A DNA stretch of 7,222 nucleotides from Fibrobacter sp. Its GTDB lineage: Bacteria; Fibrobacterota; Fibrobacteria; Fibrobacterales; Fibrobacteraceae. The DNA lies in contig JAFWRL010000125.1 in assembly GCA_017520105.1 (NCBI GenBank), positions 1 to 7,222 of the forward strand. Reading direction: 5' to 3'. A program made the translations under genes and the position numbers. Below, piece after piece: positions 1 to 5,518 of this stretch; within the stretch, counting starts at the first letter, position 1; each line of letters begins with the position of its first letter. The notes under the pieces are model-generated. The model ran no database searches. It was not told the origin of the DNA and saw only the letters and a list, made by a program, of their open reading frames with translations.

Positions 1-378
1 CATGCCCGGGTCCCAACCCACAGAAATCATCGCGATCTTGCCGGCGGCCTTGGCGGCAGCGTCGACGGCAGCGAAGTGCTGCGGAATCTTGGCGTGCGTG
101 TCGAAGGAGTCAATCACGTTGAACATGGCGGCGTACTTCGGGGTGAGCACCGGCAGGTCCGTAGCGGAACCGCCACAAATGATGAGCAGGTCCACCTTGT
201 CCTTCCAGGCTTCCATTTCAGAAACGTTCAGCACCGGAACGCCAGCCGTCTGGATCTTGACCGTAGAAGGGTCACGACGAGTGAAAACAGCGACGAGTTC
301 CATATCCGGAGCCTGCTTCACGGCGCATTCTACACCGCGACCGAGGTTCCCATAACCGAGAATAGCAATCTTTGCCAT
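1..378 (-). CDS. ddh: meso-diaminopimelate D-dehydrogenase, N-terminal part (cut by left edge)
   Basis: This is the first 126 residues of an NADP-dependent enzyme that reductively aminates L-2-amino-6-oxopimelate (tetrahydrodipicolinate in its open form) to meso-DAP in one step, feeding lysine and peptidoglycan synthesis in the cytoplasm. The reading frame is open to the window edge; family members are about 320-330 residues, so roughly 40% is present. Visible: a Rossmann dinucleotide loop GYGNLGRG (residues 8-15), the family signature FTRRDP (32-37), CGGSATDLP (68-76), DSFDTHAKIP (90-99) and GWDPGM (121-126), where the window ends. The ATG at 376-378 is supported by an AAGGA ribosome site at 386-390 with a 7-nt spacer. 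It is transcribed leftward, away from the ATPase gene. The motifs fit Ddh specifically rather than DapB, whose sequence is quite different. Confidence 0.92.
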   Translation of the reverse strand, partial: MAKIAILGYGNLGRGVECAVKQAPDMELVAVFTRRDPSTVKIQTAGVPVLNVSEMEAWKDKVDLLIICGGSATDLPVLTPKYAAMFNVIDSFDTHAKIPQHFAAVDAAAKAAGKIAMISVGWDPGM

Positions 379-412
379 AACAAAGTCCTTGTTAAAAATT
401 TTTGCGGATGAA

Positions 413-442
413 AATATAGGAATTAGACGACAAATGCGTAAA
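413..442 (-). promoter_or_regulatory. Putative sigma-70-like promoter of ddh
   Basis: Read on the minus strand, a -35-like TTTACG (437-442) is followed after 18 nt by a -10-like TATATT (413-418). Transcription would start near 406, giving a leader of about 28 nt with the AAGGA site inside it. The -10 is good and the -35 matches consensus at four of six positions. It is placed by eye only. Confidence 0.45.
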
Positions 443-516
443 CCGAGAGTCGCGACAAAACTTGTTTTGGCATGACCGAGGTTAGCATTTGATACTTGAG
501 TGGAACGAAAGTATAA

Positions 517-543
517 AGACGAGAGACGATAGACGAGAGACGA
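517..543. repeat. Two 13-bp direct repeats, AGACGAGAGACGA, 14-bp period
   Basis: AGACGAGAGACGA occurs at 517-529 and again at 531-543, separated by a single T. A shorter GACGA unit also recurs inside each copy. The repeat lies in the non-coding gap between ddh and the ATPase gene, and no convincing protein is encoded across it. It could be a simple-sequence expansion or a member of a dispersed intergenic repeat family; the window cannot distinguish these. Confidence 0.75.
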
Positions 544-613
544 AAGAAATTCATGTAAAAATTGTAGGGAGGCGTTGCCCATTTTTTGGGGGATTTATAA
601 AAGGGACGTCCTA

Positions 614-691
614 TTGTATTTTTGACATAATAATCACAAAAACATTTGTATTTTTGACAAAAAGTTATATATTTTTATTGTATTTTTGACA
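614..691 (+). repeat. Three exact 14-bp repeats (TTGTATTTTTGACA) at 32-bp period upstream of the ATPase gene
   Basis: Identical copies of TTGTATTTTTGACA sit at 614-627, 646-659 and 678-691, so both intervals are exactly 32 bp (about three helical turns). The 18-bp stretches between them are unrelated to one another. Each copy ends in a perfect sigma-70 -35 hexamer, TTGACA, and also contains TATTTTTG, which fits the TAnnTTTG -7 element described in Bacteroidetes. The array ends 35 bp before the ATG of the ATPase gene, so it is probably its promoter/operator region. No single -35/-10 pair stands out: the middle TTGACA has only TATTGT (676-681) at 16-nt spacing. Confidence 0.8.
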
Positions 692-695
692 GAAT

Positions 696-715
696 GGCTA
701 AAAAAGGCTAAAAAA
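696..715 (+). repeat. Perfect tandem 10-bp duplication (GGCTAAAAAA) just before the ATPase ribosome site
   Basis: GGCTAAAAAA is repeated head to tail at 696-705 and 706-715, directly before the GAGG ribosome site (717-720). The first copy overlaps an ATG (694-696) that would open a five-codon reading frame ending at TAA in the same element; I regard that frame as incidental. Confidence 0.7.
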
Positions 716-726
716 CGAGGTTTTTG

Positions 727-2073
727 ATGGACTTGAAGCGCAAGAGCGAGAAACTCATTCGGGAATGGCTCAAAAACAGCCCCAAAAAGGCCTTGCTTGT
801 AAAAGGGGCTCGCCAGGTGGGGAAAACCCACGCCATCAGGCGCGTTCTGACCGCTGAAAATGCTGATTTTTTCGAGATAAACCTCATCGAAACCCCTGCC
901 GCGGTAGATGTTCTTGCCGCAGCGCAAACCGTTGACGATCTTGTCCTGGGCTTTTCGGCCCTTAGCACGCAGAAACTGGAAAAAGGCAAGACAATCATCT
1001 TCATTGACGAAGTCCAGAAATACAAGGAAATGATTACCAAAATCAAGTTCCTTGTAGAAGAAGGGAGTTTCCGGTATGTCTTGAGCGGGTCGCTCCCTGG
1101 AGTGGAACTGACGAATCTCGATTCTGCGCCTGTGGGCTACATGACCACGGTGGAAATGTTCCCGCTGGATTTTGAGGAATTCCTGCAAATCACGAACATC
1201 GATGACAACATCATTTCTAGTTTGCGCTCGTCCTTCGAAAACCGGATGCCAGTCATGGATGCGGTAAACCAGAAAATGCTGGACCTGTTCACGCGCTACC
1301 TTATCGTGGGCGGCATGCCGGAGGCCGTGAGCAACTTTGCGGACAACAGCAACCTGAACGATGTTATGCGAATCCATCGCGACATTCTGAGTCAGTACAA
1401 GATCGACTTTACCCAGTACGAAACGGAAGATAAGCGCCTGTTATTGACAAACGCTTACGAACTGATTCCTGCGGAACTTCTGAAACAGAACCGTCGATAC
1501 ATCGTAACGGACCTGAAAAAAGGGCTCCATTTTGAACGTGTACAAAGCACGTTTCTCTGGTTAAAAAACGCTGGCGTTGCACTATCTGTTTTCAACAGCA
1601 CCGAGCCAAGGATTCCGCTCAAGTTGAACGAGAAAAGCAGCCTGTTCAAACTTTACCTTGCGGATGTCGGCATGCTCACTTCAGAATACGGGATGAACAC
1701 GAAGTCCATGCTGCTGACAAAAAATCAGAACCTGAATGCAGGCGGAATTTACGAGAACGCCGTTGCGCAGGAGCTCTATTCAAAAGGGTTTCGGCTTTAC
1801 TACTACAATTCAAACCGTCTGGGCGAGCTTGATTTTGTAATCGAATACAACAACCGCGCATTGCCTATCGAAGTGAAGAGTGGCAAGGATTACACCATCC
1901 ATTCCGCCATGAACAACTGTCTTGCGAATTCCGAATACCAAATGCAGGAGGGTTTCGTCTTTGCAAACTGCAATGTTTCCCGAAAGGGAAAGGTGACATA
2001 CCTTCCCATTTACATGGTCATGTTCTTGCAGCAAGATTCAGAACAGATTGTTCTAGACAAGATTGAGTTTTAA
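727..2073 (+). CDS. AAA ATPase with DUF4143 C-terminal nuclease-fold domain
   Basis: A 448-residue member of the large AAA_14/DUF4143 ATPase family. Visible: Walker A GARQVGKT (27-34), Walker B IIFIDE (90-95, acidic pair D94-E95), a sensor-like SGS (120-122), the family-typical PLDFEEF (146-152) and GGMPEAV (195-201), then the DUF4143 region. The C-terminus has a PD-(D/E)XK-like layout: E343, GELDF (366-370, with D369) and IEVKSG (381-386, with E382 and K384). Family length is usually 380-480, so the protein is complete. I start at ATG 727, because GAGG (717-720) is 6 nt upstream; a TTG three bases earlier is also in frame but less likely. No signal peptide or membrane segment is seen. The cellular role of this family is poorly defined; nuclease activity is inferred from the motif only. 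The neighbours do not suggest a partner. Confidence 0.9.
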   Translation: MDLKRKSEKLIREWLKNSPKKALLVKGARQVGKTHAIRRVLTAENADFFEINLIETPAAVDVLAAAQTVDDLVLGFSALSTQKLEKGKTIIFIDEVQKYKEMITKIKFLVEEGSFRYVLSGSLPGVELTNLDSAPVGYMTTVEMFPLDFEEFLQITNIDDNIISSLRSSFENRMPVMDAVNQKMLDLFTRYLIVGGMPEAVSNFADNSNLNDVMRIHRDILSQYKIDFTQYETEDKRLLLTNAYELIPAELLKQNRRYIVTDLKKGLHFERVQSTFLWLKNAGVALSVFNSTEPRIPLKLNEKSSLFKLYLADVGMLTSEYGMNTKSMLLTKNQNLNAGGIYENAVAQELYSKGFRLYYYNSNRLGELDFVIEYNNRALPIEVKSGKDYTIHSAMNNCLANSEYQMQEGFVFANCNVSRKGKVTYLPIYMVMFLQQDSEQIVLDKIEF

Positions 2074-2504
2074 CAGATTCCAGTGCTGCCGAATCCGCCG
2101 CGGTCGGAGCCTTCGAGCGGGCCTTCCTCAAAGGTGAGCGTCGGCTGGATTTCCACGATGCGGAACTGCGCAATGCGGCTCCCCTTTTCGATTACCACGT
2201 CACGGGTGGCATAGACTGGCATTTTCCACCAGTCGTTCGCGCCACAATAGCTCGAATCCACCACACCCACGGAATTCGCCTGCAGAATGCCGAAATTCTT
2301 GAACGTGGAACTGCGCGGGGCGATATGCGCCTCGTAACCCTCGGGCAACTTCATCGCAACCCCCAGGTGAATGAGCCTGAACTCCCCCGCCTTGAGCGTC
2401 ACGGTCTCTGCCGCGGCGAGGTCAATCCAGTCAGACTTGCCACCAACGTAGGTGAGTCTTTGAATAGAATCGTCGAGATATTGAATTTTAATCGTCTTTG
2501 TCAT
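2070..2504 (-). CDS. dut: dUTP diphosphatase (trimeric dUTPase)
   Basis: A 144-residue cytoplasmic enzyme hydrolysing dUTP to dUMP and pyrophosphate, which keeps uracil out of DNA and supplies dUMP for dTMP. All five motifs of the trimeric family are present: motif 1 around DLAAAE (28-33), motif 2 PRSS (63-66), motif 3 GVVDSSYCG (80-88, with catalytic-position D83 and Y86), motif 4 GSRIAQ (108-113) and the P-loop-like motif 5 RGGFGSTG (135-142) at the C-terminus. The CGANDWW stretch after motif 3 resembles the Gram-positive/phage-like subtype more than the E. coli one. The ATG at 2502-2504 lies 8 nt after the stop of the upstream lipoprotein gene, and the nearest ribosome-site-like AAAGGA (2516-2521) is inside that gene's end, which suggests cotranscription or coupling. 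Its stop codon overlaps that of the convergent ATPase gene. Confidence 0.95.
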   Translation of the reverse strand: MTKTIKIQYLDDSIQRLTYVGGKSDWIDLAAAETVTLKAGEFRLIHLGVAMKLPEGYEAHIAPRSSTFKNFGILQANSVGVVDSSYCGANDWWKMPVYATRDVVIEKGSRIAQFRIVEIQPTLTFEEGPLEGSDRGGFGSTGIC

Positions 2505-2512
2505 AACGCCAA

Positions 2513-4021
2513 TTAATCCTTTACGCAGCGAACAGGAACATAATATCCTCTTAACGTCCTAAATCGAGCCTCTTTAATTTCAGCCCAAACAAGCAACGCA
2601 TAGACCGTACTTCTATCAATATAAAAACCCGAAGATTGATAAACTCCCTCGTAAGACAAAGAATCTGAATAGAATCCTTGAGGCAATAAATTTAATCCAA
2701 TCGCATTCGCCCCGTTACCATCATAAGCATCTCTAAGACTATCAGAAATAACCCATTCCGAGGTCGATTTCAAATCATGACCCATCACATATCTATAGCC
2801 ATCAAATGGTAACAAGGTTTCGACTTCAGAATCCTTTGGAATACGCCAACCCGTTGGGCAAACAGTTTTGTATTCGGATTCAGGATAGAGCCGTCCGTAT
2901 TTAGCACAACTGTCAGCAGCACCACCACAGACGCTATTCTCCGTTTCAAAATTCAGATTTTCGGCCATCCATTCAAGACCGTTCAAAACAACAGTCTTGT
3001 ACTTCTTTCCGTCGCGTGGATCAACCAATTCACCATAAGCACCACTATATTCCTTATGGTTCAAGTAATCCAGTTTCTCAGACTCCTCGGAATTTTCGAT
3101 ACAACGAACCGATATGTTCGCAAATTTTTCCAATGTTTCTATACGGACTCCCTTCTCAGTAATTCTTAAGTAACTAGCGTAATCAGGAAAGACCTTGCCA
3201 TTGACTGCAGCACCGGAACTCCAAATTAAAGCCTGATATGGTCTATAGATGATTCCCCCAGAATAAATTCCTGCCGGAACCGCCGTAAAGCCCGTTAAAT
3301 TGTTACCGGGTTTGTCCCAATCTTCTTTATCGTCGGTTATAACTTCGAGAGGATTCGAACTCAACGCATTGATTTCATCAATAAAGATTTTCCATTCTTC
3401 GACAGATGGAATATGCCAACCGTTAGGGCATACACCTTGTCTCTGCACGCGGTCAAATTTGCACAATTCAGAATTACAAGGCGTTTCCGCGGTATCCATA
3501 GCAACCGCCCAAGAATAATAACGCCCCTTTTTTCCAGCCTTGGAAGTATCCGATTCTACGGCGCGGTACCTCAAATTTTCGGCCATCCAATGCTGATTGC
3601 CAATATAAACCGTTTTATAGGTTTCACCATCGCGGCTATCGACAAGAACATCGCCAACGCGTGTTACCGATGATGAAGATTCAATCAGTTCAAGTAAAGA
3701 ACTAGAAGATGACGAAGTCGCCTCTTTGCTACTGCTGGAAGATTTATTACTGCTAGAAGATTTACCGAAAGAACTCGACGAATTCGCCGCTTTCACACTA
3801 CTTGAACTAGGTTTTGCATTATCCTTGCTGGACGATGAAGATTTTTTATTAGCACTCGAAGACTGCGCTTTGAGGCTACTGCTCGACGAAGAATCTTCGA
3901 CAAGTTCAGAACCTTTGTTATCTTCATTTACAGATGTTCCGCTATCATCACCACAACCGACAAACATTACAGTTGCAAAAGATAAAGCAGAAATCAAAGA
4001 CACTTGTTTCATTTTAAACAT
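2513..4021 (-). CDS. FISUMP-domain surface lipoprotein with two domains and a polyserine linker
   Basis: A 502-residue predicted lipoprotein. Residues 1-22 form a signal peptide (K3, K5, then a hydrophobic stretch) ending in a lipobox-like FVGC with C23 as the lipidated cysteine. Residues 44-118 are a low-complexity linker with nine runs of 3-6 serines spaced by Lys/Ala/Asn-rich words. Two FISUMP domains follow, at about 127-308 and 331-502. Both repeat the signature: an RDG..YKTV opening, WMAENL (145-150 and 351-356), CP.GW.IP (starting at C198 and C388) and a closing VRC (C307 and C499). Other cysteines (182, 187; 365, 372) may form disulfides. FISUMP proteins are expanded in Fibrobacter and are thought to be cell-surface proteins; their function is unproven. 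I start at ATG 4019-4021, which has AAGG (4028-4031) 6 nt upstream; the frame extends upstream to 4090, but that reading would place the ribosome site inside the gene. Confidence 0.9.
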   Translation of the reverse strand: MFKMKQVSLISALSFATVMFVGCGDDSGTSVNEDNKGSELVEDSSSSSSLKAQSSSANKKSSSSSKDNAKPSSSSVKAANSSSSFGKSSSSNKSSSSSKEATSSSSSSLLELIESSSSVTRVGDVLVDSRDGETYKTVYIGNQHWMAENLRYRAVESDTSKAGKKGRYYSWAVAMDTAETPCNSELCKFDRVQRQGVCPNGWHIPSVEEWKIFIDEINALSSNPLEVITDDKEDWDKPGNNLTGFTAVPAGIYSGGIIYRPYQALIWSSGAAVNGKVFPDYASYLRITEKGVRIETLEKFANISVRCIENSEESEKLDYLNHKEYSGAYGELVDPRDGKKYKTVVLNGLEWMAENLNFETENSVCGGAADSCAKYGRLYPESEYKTVCPTGWRIPKDSEVETLLPFDGYRYVMGHDLKSTSEWVISDSLRDAYDGNGANAIGLNLLPQGFYSDSLSYEGVYQSSGFYIDRSTVYALLVWAEIKEARFRTLRGYYVPVRCVKD

Positions 4022-4048
4022 AAAAAACCTTAATAAAATTTCAAATAT

Positions 4049-4077
4049 AAAATAGCAAATAAGAAGAGCACGAGCAA
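4049..4077 (-). promoter_or_regulatory. Weak candidate promoter of the FISUMP lipoprotein gene
   Basis: On the minus strand TTGCTC (4072-4077) is followed after 17 nt by TATTTT (4049-4054), with a second possible -10 TATATT at 4044-4049. The region is AT-rich, so chance matches are likely. It fits a leader of about 20 nt carrying the AAGG site. Confidence 0.3.
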
Positions 4078-4106
4078 ACATTTTACACAACGCAACAGCC
4101 TGTTTC

Positions 4107-4135
4107 TTGCATTTGTGTCAGGCCGTAAGTATATT
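4107..4135 (+). promoter_or_regulatory. Sigma-70-like promoter of the XRE/zinc-ribbon regulator gene
   Basis: TTGCAT (4107-4112) and TATATT (4130-4135) are separated by exactly 17 nt, and the start would fall near 4142, about 23 nt before the ATG. The strong AAAGGAGA ribosome site (4153-4160) lies within that leader. The hexamer CCGTAA occurs on both sides of the -10 (4123-4128 and 4141-4146), and ACACAA/TTGTGT half-sites (4085-4090, 4113-4118) bracket the -35; either could be an operator. Confidence 0.6.
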
Positions 4136-4164
4136 TGACTCCGTAATCGAACAAAGGAGATTCT

Positions 4165-4611
4165 ATGACGACCCAAGATATTTTGAAGAACATCCGCGAA
4201 AAGCACAATCTCACCCAAGACCAAATGGCCGAACGCATCCACGTGACCAGGCAGGCAGTTAGCCGCTGGGAAACCGGCGAGACGCAGCCGAACACCGAAA
4301 TGCTCAAGGTGCTTTCTCGCGAATTCAACGTTTCCATCAATACGCTACTCGGTGCCCCGCGCCAACTTTTTTGCCAGTGTTGCGGTATGCCGCTCGGCGA
4401 CGATGCTATGATCAGTCGCGAAATCGACGGCAACTTCAACGAGGATTACTGCAAGTGGTGCTATGCCGACGGCAAGTTCGCCTACACCGACAAGAATACG
4501 CTGCTGGACTTTTTGCTTTCGCACATGCCTAATCCGGAAAATACGCCAGATGCGGAAAGGCGCAAGTTCTTCGATTCGCATCTTTCGCAGTTGAAACATT
4601 GGAGACAATAA
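4165..4611 (+). CDS. XRE-family HTH regulator with C-terminal zinc-ribbon domain
   Basis: A 148-residue probable DNA-binding regulator. Residues 6-61 are a Cro/C1-type helix-turn-helix (LTQDQMAERIHVTRQAVSRW, then ETGETQPN), the form seen in many bacterial XRE regulators. Residues 69-122 match the 'putative zinc ribbon' domain (Zn_ribbon_2): FCQCCGMPLGDD with C70, C72 and C73, then a second cysteine pair YCKWCY (C96, C99), which probably bind one zinc, followed by a Leu-rich helix. The fusion of these two domains is known; the ligand sensed is not. The start is secure, with AAAGGAGA at 4153-4160. The gene is divergent from the FISUMP lipoprotein and sits in its own transcription unit between a good promoter and a strong terminator. 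Candidate targets are its own promoter and the divergent gene; this is inference. Confidence 0.9.
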   Translation: MTTQDILKNIREKHNLTQDQMAERIHVTRQAVSRWETGETQPNTEMLKVLSREFNVSINTLLGAPRQLFCQCCGMPLGDDAMISREIDGNFNEDYCKWCYADGKFAYTDKNTLLDFLLSHMPNPENTPDAERRKFFDSHLSQLKHWRQ

Positions 4612-4628
4612 ACAAATTCAAGGCATCA

Positions 4629-4663
4629 AAAGTCATTCGATAAGTCGAATGACTTTATTTTTT
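4629..4663 (+). terminator. Intrinsic terminator after the XRE/zinc-ribbon gene
   Basis: A perfect 12-bp stem (4629-4640 with 4645-4656) closes a TAAG loop and is followed by ATTTTTT and, after CC, more T residues. It begins 17 nt after the TAA stop. The stem is only moderately GC-rich but has no mismatches. Confidence 0.9.
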
Positions 4664-4755
4664 CCTTTTTTGACGGCGATAAAGCGAAGAAAAACAAATT
4701 ATGTATTTTAAATAAAATTATTATTGTTCAATAAACTCAAAAAGGAGCATTGATA

Positions 4756-5445
4756 ATGAAAACACGTATTCCTGAATCAATCATTCTCGCCATCGCCATC
4801 GTGGTTTTTGGCGTTTTGGTCTATTTCGGCATCGATAAGGCAAGCGACCGCGGTCGCGTCGTGCATGTGCGCGGTCTTGCCGAAATGGAAGTTCCTGCAG
4901 ACAAGGTTTTCTGGAACATCAGCTACGGCCTTCTCGGAAACGACATGAAGGAACTGTTTAAAGAAATAGCAAAGAACAACAACACAATCAAACAGTTCCT
5001 CGTCGATAACGGCATACCCGCTAACGAAATTACGTTCAACGTACCAAGCATAAACGACAACGAAGCAAATACGTACAGTTCAAACCACTCTCGTTTCCGT
5101 TACTCTAGCCATTCCAACCTCACCATTGCAACGGACAAAGTCGATGCCGTTCGCAATTTGCAACAAAAGATGGTCAACTTGATAGACATGGGTATCGTCA
5201 TCAACAACAACTACGCCTCATACGAATTTACGGGTCTAAACAACATCAAGCCGCAAATGATCGAAAATGCGACCAAGAACGCTCGTGCTGCAGCCGAAAA
5301 ATTCGCAAAAGATTCCGAAAGCAAACTTGGTAAAATTAGAAACGCATCGCAAGGTGTATTTTCCATCGACTACCGTGATGAAAACACGCCGCATATCAAG
5401 AAAGTACGTGTCGTAACAACCGTCGATTTTGCACTTGAAGACTAA
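4756..5445 (+). CDS. SIMPL (DUF541) domain protein, membrane-anchored
   Basis: A 229-residue protein with one N-terminal hydrophobic helix (about 9-25), most likely an uncleaved signal anchor, placing the rest in the periplasm. Residues 34-227 fit the SIMPL/DUF541 (YggE-like) fold: VVHVRGLAEMEVPADKVFW near the start, an Asn-rich middle (NNNTIKQFLVDNGIPANEI), a helix near 165-192 (ENATKNARAAAEKFAKDSES) and a closing beta strand VRVVTTVDFAL. Length is normal for the family. The function is unsettled; members are linked to stress tolerance and, in some bacteria, surface structures. ATG 4756 is chosen because AAAGGAG (4741-4747) is 8 nt upstream; an in-frame TTG at 4750 would be too close. Terminators stand on both sides, so it appears monocistronic. 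The 4664-4740 leader is very AT-rich and I could not place a convincing promoter. Confidence 0.87.
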   Translation: MKTRIPESIILAIAIVVFGVLVYFGIDKASDRGRVVHVRGLAEMEVPADKVFWNISYGLLGNDMKELFKEIAKNNNTIKQFLVDNGIPANEITFNVPSINDNEANTYSSNHSRFRYSSHSNLTIATDKVDAVRNLQQKMVNLIDMGIVINNNYASYEFTGLNNIKPQMIENATKNARAAAEKFAKDSESKLGKIRNASQGVFSIDYRDENTPHIKKVRVVTTVDFALED

Positions 5446-5478
5446 GAACAGTCGAAAGCAACACAGTTTTGTTCATTC

Positions 5479-5512
5479 AAGCCACCTCATTTTGAGGTGG
5501 TTTTGTTATATT
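5479..5512 (+). terminator. Intrinsic terminator after the SIMPL gene
   Basis: The stem CCACCTCA / TGAGGTGG (5482-5489 with 5493-5500) is extended by a G-T pair and two A-T pairs to 5479-5503, has a TTT loop, and is followed by the T-rich stretch TTTTGTTATATT. It lies 33 nt after the SIMPL stop codon. Its T-tract overlaps the likely -10 of the next gene. Confidence 0.88.
5504..5512 (+). promoter_or_regulatory. Candidate extended -10 promoter of the ketoisomerase gene
   Basis: TGTTATATT (5504-5512) matches the extended -10 form TGnTATAAT at all but one position. A start 6-7 nt downstream would fall at or next to the ATG (5519), giving a leaderless or nearly leaderless mRNA. At the expected distance the upstream hexamer (5484-5489, ACCTCA) is not a -35, as expected for an extended -10 promoter, but this also weakens the call. 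Confidence 0.4.
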
Positions 5513-5518
5513 AAAGGC

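Noticed and set aside
456..469. Short inverted repeat CAAAAC-TT-GTTTTG as a terminator or operator
   Set aside because: The stem is short and AT-rich, no T-tract follows, and it could arise by chance in this region.
489..689. Small plus-strand frame (66 residues) in the ddh-ATPase gap
   Set aside because: It crosses the GACGA repeat and the 32-bp repeat array, has no ribosome site and no recognisable features.
614..691. Miniature CRISPR-like array
   Set aside because: The repeats are only 14 bp with 18-bp AT-rich spacers, there are only three copies, and no cas genes are nearby; a regulatory array is more likely.
634..1377. Long minus-strand reading frame (247 residues) opposite the ATPase gene
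   Set aside because: It is antisense to clear Walker A and Walker B motifs, has no recognisable domain, and its composition (many His, Arg, Phe) is that of a shadow frame.
3726..4055. Plus-strand Leu/Asp/Glu-rich frame (109 residues) opposite the FISUMP gene
   Set aside because: Its leucine and acidic runs are the antisense of the polyserine linker codons; it has no ribosome site or domain.
4022..4090. Upstream extension of the FISUMP protein by 23 residues
   Set aside because: The extension would put the AAGG site inside the gene and bury the signal peptide behind a second hydrophobic stretch; the start at 4021 gives a normal lipoprotein signal.
4670..4709. TTGACG (4670-4675) as the -35 of the SIMPL gene
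   Set aside because: No -10-like hexamer occurs at 16-19 nt; the first good candidates are 24 nt or more downstream.
5429..5518. Upstream extension of the ketoisomerase by 30 residues
   Set aside because: It would begin at a TTG inside the SIMPL gene and read through the terminator hairpin, and it adds sequence not seen in the family.
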